Source: Mycobacterium parascrofulaceum ATCC BAA-614 (lineage in GTDB: Bacteria > Actinomycetota > Actinomycetes > Mycobacteriales > Mycobacteriaceae). Taken from it: DNA of 62,399 nt. This document shows, in pieces, positions 22,281 through 30,486 of this stretch (positions are counted from its first letter, which is position 1; each line of letters starts with the position of its first letter). The position numbers were made by a program, and so were the translations under genes. The stretch spans positions 246,200 to 308,598 of the forward strand of contig NZ_GG770555.1 in the NCBI RefSeq assembly GCF_000164135.1. The letters run 5' to 3'. The notes below the pieces were generated by a model that was given only the letters and a program-made list of their open reading frames with translations, ran no database searches and was not told the DNA's origin.

Positions 22281-23387
22281 ATGGCGCTAATGACAACTCC
22301 CCGGGGGCCCTCGCGCGGCGATTCGCCGGAATGGAATCGCCCGCCCGAGCCGCCTGGTCGCGGCAGGGGACCGGTGCCACCGTCGCCCCAGCCCGCGCCC
22401 CCATCGGGATCTCCGACCCGGCGGATTCCTCAGGCCGGTCGGCCGTTCCCACCGCCACCGCCGTCACCGAACCGACCCCCGCCGCCCGGCCGCCCACCGA
22501 CTCCGCAGCCGTATCCGCCGGGCCGCCCACCGGCCCCACCGCAGCGTCAGTCCGGCCCCCCACCGAAACAGCCGGAGCAGGCCACCACGCGGCTGCCCGC
22601 TCCGCAGCCGCAGGAGGCGCCGGCCCGACGCCGACGCCGCTTGTTGGGTAACCGGCGGTCGATGGCTCTCGTCCTCGCCACCGTGCTGGTGGTCATCCTT
22701 GCCGCCGCGGTCGGTGCCGAGCTATTCCTCCGCCACCTGGCCGGCAGCAAGGTGGCAAGCGCAGTGGCGTGCGAGGTGCAGGACAGTGCCACCGTGTCGT
22801 TTGCGTCCACGCCGCCGATGCTCTGGCAGTACTTCAGCGGCCGCTATCCCGACATCTCTGTACAGACTGCCGGCAATCAGGTGCGCAGCGCCAAAGGCAT
22901 GAAAGTCAACATCAATATCAAGGACCTCCACCTCAGCGACGCTAATAACTCCAAGGGCACCATCGGCGCGCTCAACGGCACCATCACCTGGTCATCCGAC
23001 GGCATCAAACAATCGATCCAGGACGCCATCCCGGTGCTGGGTAGTTTCGTGACCAGCCAAGTCACCACCAACCCCGGTGACGGAACCATCCAATTGAAGG
23101 GTCTTCTCGACAGCGCCACCGTCAAGCCGCAGATCGCCAACAATGGGCTGTCACTTCAGGTGGTCAACTTGACCGCGTTGGGCTCCAAGATGTCGACGGA
23201 CAAGGTGCAGACGAACCTCGATAACCTCACGTCCAAAGCGACCCAGAACTATCCGCTGGGCATCCACGCCGACAACGTCAAGGTCACGGACACCGGCGTG
23301 GAGGCAACGTTTTCCACCACCAACGCGACCATCCCGGCCGCATCGTCGTCGTCTCAGACCGGTCAAGACTGCTTCAGCGGGGTCTGA
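22281..23387 (+). CDS. DUF2993 (LmeA-type) membrane-anchored protein with proline-rich N-terminus
   Basis: The protein has 368 residues. A Pro-rich cytoplasmic region (about 1-115) ends in a basic stretch, then one membrane helix ('MALVLATVLVVILAAAVGAEL', about 129-149), then an extracytoplasmic DUF2993 domain (about 160-355) beginning 'VACEVQDSATVSFASTPPMLWQ'. DUF2993 includes LmeA, a periplasmic phospholipid-binding protein needed for lipomannan elongation in mycobacteria; whether this protein shares that role is unknown. ATG 22281 has AAGG 4 bases upstream; ATG 22290 is an alternative. It lies 146 bases after tRNA-Pro, and the following gap to 23,597 shows nothing recognisable. Confidence 0.75.
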   Translation: MALMTTPRGPSRGDSPEWNRPPEPPGRGRGPVPPSPQPAPPSGSPTRRIPQAGRPFPPPPPSPNRPPPPGRPPTPQPYPPGRPPAPPQRQSGPPPKQPEQATTRLPAPQPQEAPARRRRRLLGNRRSMALVLATVLVVILAAAVGAELFLRHLAGSKVASAVACEVQDSATVSFASTPPMLWQYFSGRYPDISVQTAGNQVRSAKGMKVNINIKDLHLSDANNSKGTIGALNGTITWSSDGIKQSIQDAIPVLGSFVTSQVTTNPGDGTIQLKGLLDSATVKPQIANNGLSLQVVNLTALGSKMSTDKVQTNLDNLTSKATQNYPLGIHADNVKVTDTGVEATFSTTNATIPAASSSSQTGQDCFSGV

Positions 23388-23597
23388 TTCGGCTCAGCCC
23401 ATCGCAGCGGGCGTCGGTGAAACATCGCGCGAGCAGCGGAGCGCCCGCGTCGAGCATCGCAACGGCGTTCCACCGCGTCATGCGTTGCACCGTTTCGATC
23501 ACCTCGCCGTTTTGTCGGTTTCAAGGCGGCGGTAATGACTACTGGCTGAGCCATCTGCCGTAGCCAAGACGTACTCGTTGCCGTACTTCTGTCGCAT

Positions 23598-24110
23598 TTA
23601 CTCCCGCCAGCGCTGGCCGAGCGCTTTCGCCGCCGTGGACACCTTCATGACCAGACGGCGCTCGCGATTCCTGACGGGAGTGAAGTGGTAGTGCTCGTAG
23701 AAGGATTGCGCCTCGTCGTCGATGGCATCAACGACGATGAGCCGGCCGCCGCCAATTTCCGATGCGGCGACGGCTTTGCCTAGCGCGTCGAGAAGTAGCT
23801 GCTCGCCAAATCCCTGACCCCGAAGCGATGTGTCGATCGCCAGGCGGGCAATCAAGTATCCGGGTATGCGGGAATAGCCGCCCGCCATGGATCCGGAGAT
23901 GCCGTCGTCGTTGCGTACTACCTCGGTGGGACAGATGGCGAAATAGGCGCTGACTTTCTGTTCGCCGAGCGGGGTCCACACGTAGACATGGGCGACTCCG
24001 CTGATGTCCGCGCGACGAGCATGTGCGATGAGCCAGGTATTCAGCGATTCCTTACCGCAGTCGAATCCTTCCAATGTGTGGGCGTCATTGAGTCGCGCGG
24101 ACTCGAACAT
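23598..24110 (-). CDS. GNAT-family toxin (TacT-like)
   Basis: A 170-residue Gcn5-type acetyltransferase. The acetyl-CoA loop is 'RLAIDTSLRGQGFGEQLL' (about residues 92-109) and the C-terminal Tyr is in 'SFYEHYHFTPV'. The N-terminus 'HTLEGFDCGKESLNTWL' is characteristic of TacT/AtaT-like toxins that acetylate the amino acid on charged tRNA and block translation. It starts 3 bases after the stop of an RHH/DUF1778 antitoxin gene, the normal order in this toxin family. M. tuberculosis has a similar pair, Rv0918-Rv0919. Toxicity and target tRNA are inference. Confidence 0.85.
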   Translation of the reverse strand: MFESARLNDAHTLEGFDCGKESLNTWLIAHARRADISGVAHVYVWTPLGEQKVSAYFAICPTEVVRNDDGISGSMAGGYSRIPGYLIARLAIDTSLRGQGFGEQLLLDALGKAVAASEIGGGRLIVVDAIDDEAQSFYEHYHFTPVRNRERRLVMKVSTAAKALGQRWRE

Positions 24111-24113
24111 CGT

Positions 24114-24383
24114 TCAGCGCCTTGTAAATACCGCTGGTTTGCGTGCGGCTGCCGCCAACCGCGGCGCGTCGTCAGCAGCATCGAGCGAGGACATCAGTTT
24201 GTCGAACTGTTCGGGCTCCATTGCCGTTACCAACTCCTGACGCAGGATGTCTTCGGCCCGTTGCATCGCAGCTTTCCGCACGAATTCCGACGTCTGTTCG
24301 TGGACAAGGTTGGCGGCACGCTGGATGCGGTCCAACGTCGCTTGCTCCGCGCGAAGCTCGATGCGCTTCGTCTTGGCTGCCAC
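24114..24383 (-). CDS. RHH (DUF1778) antitoxin
   Basis: An 89-residue protein. The N-terminal ribbon-helix-helix has a basic strand ('KTKRIELRAEQATLDRIQRAA', about 4-24) and 'TSEFVRKAAMQRAEDIL'. The C-terminal part (about 60-89, ending 'AARKPAVFTRR') is the segment that wraps the GNAT toxin in TacAT pairs. GTG 24383 is chosen because AAGGAGG lies 7 bases upstream; longer frames upstream do not look coding. It should repress its own operon, and a repeat array fitting an RHH operator lies 59-79 bases upstream (24442-24462). Confidence 0.85.
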   Translation of the reverse strand: MAAKTKRIELRAEQATLDRIQRAANLVHEQTSEFVRKAAMQRAEDILRQELVTAMEPEQFDKLMSSLDAADDAPRLAAAARKPAVFTRR

Positions 24384-24441
24384 AGCGACACCTCCTTCTT
24401 TACCTCGGTAATCTCTGCTCGCAACGGGCCGACTACTCAAT

Positions 24442-24462
24442 TGTACGGTGAATGTACGTACA
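24442..24462. promoter_or_regulatory. Candidate autoregulatory operator of the toxin-antitoxin operon
   Basis: Two direct TGTAC repeats (24442-24446 and 24453-24457, 11 bases apart) are followed at once by GTACA (24458-24462), so the second repeat is part of a perfect 10-base palindrome TGTACGTACA. One-turn-spaced repeats are what RHH antitoxins usually bind. The site is upstream of the antitoxin start. Confidence 0.5.
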
Positions 24463-24527
24463 CAGCTAGTGACGGCGTCACACACCAATGCCGTGGCAGC
24501 GAAGGCTGCCAGCGACTGGGAAAAAGC

Positions 24528-24562
24528 GCTACCGCTACTTACTGGGGTCGAGTGATCGCAGG
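24528..24562 (+). repeat. Degenerate partial copy of tRNA-Pro, possible att remnant
   Basis: This stretch aligns in the same orientation to tRNA-Pro 22079-22114 (D-arm end through T stem). It includes ACTGGGG-TCGAGTGATCGCAGG, which matches the tRNA at 20 of 23 positions with one gap. It then diverges before the T loop. It lies between the antitoxin promoter and the end of the DUF4189 gene. Confidence 0.4.
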
Positions 24563-24567
24563 CGCGG

Positions 24568-24990
24568 CTACTGCGTGGCCACGAACGAGAAACTCCCGCT
24601 GGAAACCAGGTCCGGGTCGACGACGCAGCGCGTGCCGTCCACGTTGGGCTGCCCTGACACCACCTTGGCCGCCGCCGCGGCACCGGCGGCGTTGCGGGTG
24701 GGACCCCAGCCGCCGACCAGGCCGTGACCGTTGTCCGACAGGGCTACGCAGCCGCCCCGACCTTCGGCAAGCACGTGGCAGTCGGTGGCGCCGTACCTCT
24801 CGGCGCAATGACCTATCGCGCGGGCCTCGACATCACTCAGACCGGCGTGGCTGCCGCCCACCGTGACTTCGACGGCGTGCGCGGAGTCCGACCCCGCGAT
24901 CACGATGTAGCCGCCCTGGGCCTGTGCCGGCGCGGCCAGTCCGACGGCACAGACGGTCAAGATCACCGCGGACGTAAGGGGCTTGAGCAC
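24568..24990 (-). CDS. Secreted DUF4189 protein
   Basis: The protein has 140 residues with a clear signal peptide ('LTSAVILTVCAVGLAAPAQAQG', cleavage likely after AQA, about residue 24). The mature part has two Cys pairs ('GHCAERYGATDCHVL', 'GGCVALS', 'TRCVVDP') and the DUF4189 pattern 'GYIVIAGSDSAHAV...GWGPTRNAAGAAAA'. The GTG start at 24990 follows AAAGGA by 5 bases; the longer upstream frame is not coding. Function of the family is unknown; a small secreted or cell-wall protein is inferred. The 230-base gap to the next gene holds nothing clear. Confidence 0.75.
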   Translation of the reverse strand: MLKPLTSAVILTVCAVGLAAPAQAQGGYIVIAGSDSAHAVEVTVGGSHAGLSDVEARAIGHCAERYGATDCHVLAEGRGGCVALSDNGHGLVGGWGPTRNAAGAAAAAKVVSGQPNVDGTRCVVDPDLVSSGSFSFVATQ

Positions 24991-25220
24991 AGGTTTCCTT
25001 TCGCAGGCGCGCGGGCAGCAGGGATGCGTACTAATAAGGTGCTCGCTCACCGGCGGCTGTGCCTCGCCATTAACCAGGCCTTGACACGCCCGTAGCAAAT
25101 CTTCACAGTCGCGGCCGGCGGCCTGACGGCGCCGGTCGGCGACGGCTCCGGGAGGCTTGGCCACGGCGCGTTCCCGGCCGCAACCGACGGACCGCCGGGC
25201 GAACGCGCTCAGCGCCAAGG

Positions 25221-26135
25221 ATGATGACCGTCATGGACGCTGAACTCAAACGCTGGCTGGACTCCGGGGAGTACTTCGACTACCTCGGCTTCGACATCTT
25301 CTACCGCGTCGAGGGCAGCGGGCCCCCGCTGTTGCTGATCCACGGTTACCCGTTCAATTCCTTTGACTGGGCGTCGATCTGGCCCACGCTGACGCAGCGG
25401 TTCACCGTCGTCGCGCCGGACATGATCGGCATGGGCTTCTCCGCGAAACCCGTGGCCTACCACTATTCGGTGGGAGACCACGCCGACATGCACGAAGCCT
25501 TGCTCGCGCACCTGAACATCGGCAACGCGCACCTCCTCGCCCACGACATCGGTGATTCCGTGGGCCAGGAGATGCTGGCGCGTCACGAGTTCGGCCGGCA
25601 AAGCTACGGCGCGCTGCGCATCGACTCGGTCACCTGGCTCAACGGCGGAATGTTCGTCGAGGCGTACCGCCCCAGGGCCGCGCAGAAGCTGATGTCCGGC
25701 ACCCCGCTGGGCGACGTCCTCAGCCGCGTGCAGGGCAGCCCGGTGTCCCGGCGGCTGCTGGAGCCGACGCTGCGCGAGATGTTCGGCCCGAACACCAAGC
25801 CGACCCGCCACATGATGGACGTGTTCAACCAGATCCTGGACTACAACGACGGCCGCCGGGTGCTGCACAAGGTCGGCCGGTTCATCAACGATCGCTACAC
25901 CAACCGCAACCGGTGGGTGCGTGCCATGCGGCAGACCGCGGTTCCGATGCGGTTGATCGATGGTCCGGTCGACCCCAACTCCGGGGCCCACATGGCGCGC
26001 CGTTACGCCGAGGTCATTCCCGAACCCGACGTGGTGATGCTCGCCGACGACATCGGACACTGGCCACAAATCGAGGCGCCCGAGGCGGTGTTGACGCACT
26101 TCCTCGCCCACATCGACCGCGTCGACGCCCGCTGA
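25221..26135 (+). CDS. Alpha/beta hydrolase, haloalkane-dehalogenase/epoxide-hydrolase-like
   Basis: A 304-residue alpha/beta hydrolase. The oxyanion region is 'LLLIHGYPFNSFDW' (about residues 37-50). The nucleophile elbow 'LLAHDIGDSVGQ' has Asp and not Ser as nucleophile, as in dehalogenases and epoxide hydrolases. The acid is in 'LIDGPVDPNSG' and the catalytic His in 'DDIGHWPQIE'. A helical cap lies between. Actual substrate is unknown. ATG 25221 begins the longest frame, but ATG 25233 is better placed after AAGGA (25217-25221). It stands alone, with a convergent small gene 26 bases downstream. Confidence 0.8.
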   Translation: MMTVMDAELKRWLDSGEYFDYLGFDIFYRVEGSGPPLLLIHGYPFNSFDWASIWPTLTQRFTVVAPDMIGMGFSAKPVAYHYSVGDHADMHEALLAHLNIGNAHLLAHDIGDSVGQEMLARHEFGRQSYGALRIDSVTWLNGGMFVEAYRPRAAQKLMSGTPLGDVLSRVQGSPVSRRLLEPTLREMFGPNTKPTRHMMDVFNQILDYNDGRRVLHKVGRFINDRYTNRNRWVRAMRQTAVPMRLIDGPVDPNSGAHMARRYAEVIPEPDVVMLADDIGHWPQIEAPEAVLTHFLAHIDRVDAR

Positions 26136-26161
26136 ACGCCCCGCCGGGAACGCGGTGAAGG

Positions 26162-26332
26162 CTAGCCGTGGTGCGGCGGCCGCTCGTCGCGGAGCCGGCC
26201 CTCGTCCGAGGCCGCGCGCATCTGCTCCTCGTCGCCGAACCGCTCCACGTCCTCGGGCGTGATGCGCGGCGGCTGCGGCGCCGCCCGCGGCGGACGTGTC
26301 GGTTCGGTGGGCACCGGGCGATTATGGCTCAC
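26162..26332 (-). CDS. Small acidic/basic protein of 56 residues, coupled to the DUF2510 gene
   Basis: Reading the minus strand gives 56 residues: a Pro/Arg-rich N-terminus (MSHNRPVPTEPTRPP) and a charged C-terminus ('PEDVERFGDEEQMRAAS', 'GRLRDERPPHHG'). The GTG start overlaps the stop of the upstream gene (GTGA at 26329-26332), strong evidence for translational coupling. No known family is recognised. Confidence 0.55.
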   Translation of the reverse strand: MSHNRPVPTEPTRPPRAAPQPPRITPEDVERFGDEEQMRAASDEGRLRDERPPHHG

Positions 26333-27009
26333 GGCTGAAAGGCCGGAAGCACGGTGCCGGAATCGCGGATCTCCCAGATGCTCGCTTTGGTGATGCCGTC
26401 GAAGTTGATCTTGTCCAGCGTCGCCCGTGAATACGTGAGGTCGATGGCGACGTGCGTCGCGGTGTTGCCGTACGGGTCCGTCATCGGGAAGGTGCCCTGG
26501 ACGTTCACCGCGGCGGCGTCGGGATAGGTCGCCCGCGCGTACCTGAGGATGTCGATGGTGTCCGTCCGGGCGCCGTCCTTGATCAGCTGCTCGGTGTAGT
26601 TGTCGCGAATGGCGAATCGGGCGTCGACCACCTCGCCGTTCGGGCCCGGGCTGGTGGTGAAGGTGACTCCATCCGGCTTCTTGGGACCGGCCGGCGTCGC
26701 GGGCGCCGCCTCGGCCGGCGTCGCCGGTGCCGCCGTGGCCGAACTGCCCGGCGCCGGCGAGACGTCCTTCCTCTGGTCGAAAACCCAGCTCTTGCCGAGG
26801 ATGACGAGGAGGGCGAGGGCGCCCAGCGCGGCCAGGGCGAGGGCGGCCTTACCTGAGGTGCGTTCCTTCGGCGGGTCGGTGGAGAACGCCCACTCGGTGG
26901 TCCAGTTGGTGCCGTCGAAATACCGTTGCAGGCCGTGGCCCACCCCCGCGGGGTCGGGATACCAGCCCGGCGCCGACTTGGGCGGGGGCGGCGCCTGTTC
27001 AGATGGCAT
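26329..27009 (-). CDS. DUF2510 membrane protein
   Basis: The protein has 226 residues. The N-terminal DUF2510 motif 'APGWYPDPAG...QRYFDGTNWTTEW' (about residues 13-40) precedes a membrane helix ('AALALAALGALALLVILGKSWV', about 54-75), an Ala/Pro-rich linker (about 82-105) and an extracytoplasmic domain of about 115 residues without a recognised name. DUF2510 occurs at the cytoplasmic face of many actinobacterial membrane proteins. No enzymatic motif is seen. The gap 27,010-27,243 on its upstream side holds no recognisable gene. Confidence 0.7.
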   Translation of the reverse strand: MPSEQAPPPPKSAPGWYPDPAGVGHGLQRYFDGTNWTTEWAFSTDPPKERTSGKAALALAALGALALLVILGKSWVFDQRKDVSPAPGSSATAAPATPAEAAPATPAGPKKPDGVTFTTSPGPNGEVVDARFAIRDNYTEQLIKDGARTDTIDILRYARATYPDAAAVNVQGTFPMTDPYGNTATHVAIDLTYSRATLDKINFDGITKASIWEIRDSGTVLPAFQP

Positions 27010-27243
27010 GTGTCCATTTTCGTCGTGACGGAGACGTCTCGGCTACCCGCCGCATCGGTCGCGCTGCCATCGCACCCTCCTTCGTCGACCACCGACTACC
27101 CGCTGCGACGCATCCGAAGACCCCGGCGACACTGCTACGTGTCGCGCGGCGACGTGAACTCGAGGTGGCCCTGGCGTGACGGTTCGGCGTGACGGCCGGG
27201 GTTCGGCGGGCCGGCGGACCCGGTGCGGGCTATGAATTGAAGA

Positions 27244-27543
27244 ATGAGCAACCACCATGTCAACCTGACCCAGCAGGAAAGCTCGTTGATCGGCGAGAGC
27301 CATCCCGAGGCGCTCACGCGCATGGACGAGAAGTCGCTGAAGGAACTGCAGGCCCGCCTCAGGCAAGCGCGCGAGAAGAACTTCAGCCTCTTGCGGCGTC
27401 GGGGCGCGGCCCGGGTGGAGGCCGAGGGTGCCCGCGGTTCGGCCCAGCCGGCCAACGAGAAGCGCGGCGAAAAGGTGGAGATCTTCGACCAGGCGCTGGC
27501 CCGGGTGAGCGAGCGCCTCGGTGCCATCGCCGGCACCGAGTAG
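27244..27543 (+). CDS. Conserved hypothetical helical protein, 99 residues
   Basis: The protein has 99 residues, charged and almost fully helical. 'DEKSLKELQARLRQAREKNFSLLRRRGAARV' (about 28-58) looks like a coiled coil and 'DQALARVSERLGAI' forms a second helix. No signal peptide or membrane segment. I do not recognise a family. It is transcribed alone and meets the DUF4383 gene convergently after 32 bases. Confidence 0.6.
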   Translation: MSNHHVNLTQQESSLIGESHPEALTRMDEKSLKELQARLRQAREKNFSLLRRRGAARVEAEGARGSAQPANEKRGEKVEIFDQALARVSERLGAIAGTE

Positions 27544-27575
27544 CGGGTAGCCGGCTCGTAACCAAACCCGCTGGG

Positions 27576-28010
27576 CTACCGTGCCTTTCGCAGATCGGCG
27601 AGCGAGTTTCGCAGCCCGCCGTCCAGCCGAATCTGCACCGCCGCCACCGCCACCATCACCGCGGCGGTCACCAGGTGCACGACCGCGTCGGTGACGTTGT
27701 TGGGGAAGCTGAAGACGACGGCGACCTGGTGCGAGAAGAAGGCCCAGATGCCCGGCAGCGCACCGGCTGCCGCGGCGATCAGCAGGTACAGCACGGCCCA
27801 CGACTTGCGCGTCGCGCACACCAGGCCCGGGGCGAACAGCGCGAGGCCGGCGACGGCGTGCCAGCCGTTGTAGTCCATTCCGAAAAGTTGGACGGTCGGA
27901 GCCCCGGGACCGATCGCGAAGCTCGGATTCACGATGAAGCCGATCACGGCCTGAACGACATGAAAAACGCAGATGATCAGCAGCCCGATCTGGGCGAAAC
28001 TCCACCTCAC
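27576..28010 (-). CDS. DUF4383 four-helix membrane protein
   Basis: The protein has 144 residues with four hydrophobic helices: 'IGLLIICVFHVVQAVIGFIV', 'AVAGLALFAPGLVCA', 'AVLYLLIAAAAGALPGIWAF' and 'VHLVTAAVMVAVAAVQI'. 'FPNNVTDAVVHL' before the last helix is the DUF4383 pattern. Start GTG 28010 (VRWSFAQ) is the only sensible start near the first helix. Function unknown. It lies 98 bases after gabD2 on the same strand and could be its read-through partner. Confidence 0.7.
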   Translation of the reverse strand: MRWSFAQIGLLIICVFHVVQAVIGFIVNPSFAIGPGAPTVQLFGMDYNGWHAVAGLALFAPGLVCATRKSWAVLYLLIAAAAGALPGIWAFFSHQVAVVFSFPNNVTDAVVHLVTAAVMVAVAAVQIRLDGGLRNSLADLRKAR

Positions 28011-28108
28011 ATTGCACCCCCTTGTGCGCGGCAAGATGGTTTCGAATACTACGCCCGGTAGTAGATTTGGGTCAACGGCATCGGCGGGCGGCCGCCGGAC
28101 CGAAAGCG

Positions 28109-29665
28109 TCAGTTCCGGCCGGGCAGCCTCATCACCGCGCGCACGACGGGCACCAACGACTTCTGCCACAGGGTCCCCGGGATGCCAAGGGGCGGATCGA
28201 GATTGAACACGCGGGCGGTGGCGATCGTCTGGGATTCGGTGTACTTCAGCAGACCCTCGGGACCGTGCCGGCGGCCGACGCCGGACTGGCCCATTCCACC
28301 CATCGGCGCGCCCAGGCTGCCCCAGGCGAACGCGTAACCCTCGTTCACGTTCACGGTTCCCGAACGCAACCGTGCGGCGATGTGCTCGCCGTCGGCGGAG
28401 GAGCCGGCCCACACGCTGGCGTTCAGCCCGTACTCGGTGTCGTTGGCCTTCTCGACGGCCTCGTCCACGTCGGCGACCGGGTAGATGGAGACGACCGGGC
28501 CGAACGTCTCGTTGGCCGCGCACTCCATCTCCGGCGTGACGTCGGCCAGCACCGTCGGCTCGTAGAACAGGGGCCCGATGTCGGGCCGGGCGTTGCCGCC
28601 CGCAATCACCTTGGCGCCTTTGGCTTTCGCATCGTCGACATGGTCCGTCACCGTGTCGAGCTGGCCGGCGGAGATCAGGCTGCCCATGTCGACCGAGAAG
28701 TCATACGCGGTGCCCAGCTTCATGTTCCGCACCGCGGCGCCGAACTTGCCGATGAAATCGTCGGCGATGTCCTTCTCGACATAGATCCGCTCGATGGAGA
28801 TGCACAGCTGGCCCGCGTTGGAGAAGCACGCGCGGGTGGCGGCGCGCGCGGCCTTGTCCAGGTTGGCCCCGCGCGTGACGATCATGGCGTTCTTGCCGCC
28901 GAGCTCCGCGGAGAACCCGATGAGCCGCCGGCCGCAATGCTCCGCGAGTTGCCGGCCCGTGGCGGTCGATCCGGTGAACATCAGGTAGTCGCAGTTGTCG
29001 ATGATCGCGGTGCCGACGACCGAGCCGGGCCCGGGCACGATCGCGTACAGCGCCCTCGGCAGGCCGGCCCGGTACAACAGTTCGGCGCATGCCAGCGCGC
29101 AGTACGGGGTCTGGCTGTCCGGCTTGAGCACCACCGCGTTGCCGGCGAGCAGCGCGGGCACCGAATCGGACGCCGTCAGCGTCATGGGGTAGTTCCACGG
29201 CGAGATCACCCCCACCACGCCCTTGGGCTGGTAGCCGACGGTGGTCTTGCCGATGCCCGGCAGCAGCGACTGCACCGTGCGCGGCTTCAGCAGGTCCGCC
29301 GCGACGCGCACGTAGTAGTTCGCGTTCGCCATCAGGTCGACGATCTCCTCCTGGGCCGCCCACCGGGCCTTGCCGGCTTCGGCCTGCAGCAGGTCCATCA
29401 GGAACTCGCGGTTCTCCACCACCAGGTCGCGGTAGCGGCCGATGACCTCGATGCGCTCGGCGACCGGCCGGTTCGCCCACTCGACCTGGGCCGCGCGCGC
29501 CTCGGCGAACGCCGCTTCGACGTCGTCGGCCGTGCCGATCGGGATCGTGGCGAGCGGCCGGCCCGTGAAGACCTCGTCGATCGTCTTGGTCTGGCGCGCG
29601 GTCTCGTCCTTGATCGCGGCGAGTCGACGCAAGCGGTCGAAGATTTCGGCTGACGGTGCGGGCAT
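28109..29665 (-). CDS. gabD2: Succinate-semialdehyde dehydrogenase
   Basis: The protein has 518 residues, the same length recalled for M. tuberculosis GabD2 (Rv1731), and matches it closely from memory. Aldehyde dehydrogenase hallmarks are 'VISPWNYPMTLT' (cofactor/oxyanion Asn), 'FTGSTATGRQLA', catalytic Glu in 'FSAELGGKNAMI' and catalytic Cys in 'FSNAGQLCISIERI' (about residue 288). It oxidises succinic semialdehyde to succinate, linking the GABA shunt or 2-oxoglutarate decarboxylase route to the TCA cycle. ATG 29665 (MPAPSAEIF) is chosen over an upstream in-frame ATG 29698 because of the length match. Confidence 0.92.
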   Translation of the reverse strand: MPAPSAEIFDRLRRLAAIKDETARQTKTIDEVFTGRPLATIPIGTADDVEAAFAEARAAQVEWANRPVAERIEVIGRYRDLVVENREFLMDLLQAEAGKARWAAQEEIVDLMANANYYVRVAADLLKPRTVQSLLPGIGKTTVGYQPKGVVGVISPWNYPMTLTASDSVPALLAGNAVVLKPDSQTPYCALACAELLYRAGLPRALYAIVPGPGSVVGTAIIDNCDYLMFTGSTATGRQLAEHCGRRLIGFSAELGGKNAMIVTRGANLDKAARAATRACFSNAGQLCISIERIYVEKDIADDFIGKFGAAVRNMKLGTAYDFSVDMGSLISAGQLDTVTDHVDDAKAKGAKVIAGGNARPDIGPLFYEPTVLADVTPEMECAANETFGPVVSIYPVADVDEAVEKANDTEYGLNASVWAGSSADGEHIAARLRSGTVNVNEGYAFAWGSLGAPMGGMGQSGVGRRHGPEGLLKYTESQTIATARVFNLDPPLGIPGTLWQKSLVPVVRAVMRLPGRN

Positions 29666-29739
29666 GGCGATTCCTTCCGCGGGAGCACGGACGTTCAAGC
29701 CACCAGACTATTGGGTTTGCGGGCGGTGGCGGGAGCGCG

Positions 29740-30486
29740 TCAGTTCGGCGGCGGGGGATGGTCGACCTCGAGCAGCTTCTGGGCGATCTGCTCGACGGGG
29801 GCGTTGGTGTCCTGCGAGAGTTTCGCCAGCAGCCCGAAGGCGGCGATCGCGTCGATGTCGAAACGCTCCATCAGCATGCCCTTGGCCTGGCCGATCGTGT
29901 CTCGCGTCTCGATGGCGCGCCGCAGTTGCCGGTTCTCGGCGGCCAACGCCCGCAGGCACGCGTCGTGGCGGGCGCTTTCCACCGCGCTGATCGCCTCGAG
30001 CGTATGAAGTACCTCGGCGGGCGTCCAGGATCCGCCCTGATCGGCCGCGCGGGCCAGCTCGGCGAGCATTCGCCTGCTTTCCGAGATCTCTTCGACGTGG
30101 TGCGCCACGCCCAGCAGCTCGCCGTGGTCCACCAGGGGCGCGTTGCTGGGGCACCACACCTTCGGCACGAACTGGTCGGGCGTCACGGGGTCCGGGACGT
30201 CGTAGCGCTGTACCCGCATGTCATGCGGGTGCCGGGTGCGCAACACGGTCTCCAGGGACGCGGTCAGGTTCGCCGTGCCGGTGGACTGCGGGTCGTGCGG
30301 ATTGTCGGGGAACGCGTCGAAGAGGAGCTGGCCGGGCAACTCGCCGGGTTCACGCAGGGTCACCCGCTCGTACGCGACGCTGGCCGCCCGGATCCGCAGG
30401 TCGCGGTCCAGGAGCAGGAACGAGCCGCCCGACGAGTTTCGGTCCATCTCGTGGGCTATCACCTCGAACCGGTGTTGGCTCTCCAC
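29740..30486 (-). CDS. PAS-ANTAR RNA-binding response regulator
   Basis: The protein has 248 residues. A PAS-like sensor is at about 15-130 ('GGSFLLLDRDLRIRAASVAY'), a coiled segment follows ('ARHDACLRALAAENRQLRRAI'), then a C-terminal ANTAR domain at about 185-240 ('TIGQAKGMLMERFDIDAIAAF'). ANTAR domains bind tandem RNA hairpins and prevent termination. The phospho-acceptor receiver domain is absent, so activity is probably set by the PAS ligand or a partner. GTG 30486 begins inside the upstream gre-like frame; ATG 30444 is a possible later start. Target RNAs unknown. Confidence 0.75.
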   Translation of the reverse strand: MESQHRFEVIAHEMDRNSSGGSFLLLDRDLRIRAASVAYERVTLREPGELPGQLLFDAFPDNPHDPQSTGTANLTASLETVLRTRHPHDMRVQRYDVPDPVTPDQFVPKVWCPSNAPLVDHGELLGVAHHVEEISESRRMLAELARAADQGGSWTPAEVLHTLEAISAVESARHDACLRALAAENRQLRRAIETRDTIGQAKGMLMERFDIDAIAAFGLLAKLSQDTNAPVEQIAQKLLEVDHPPPPN

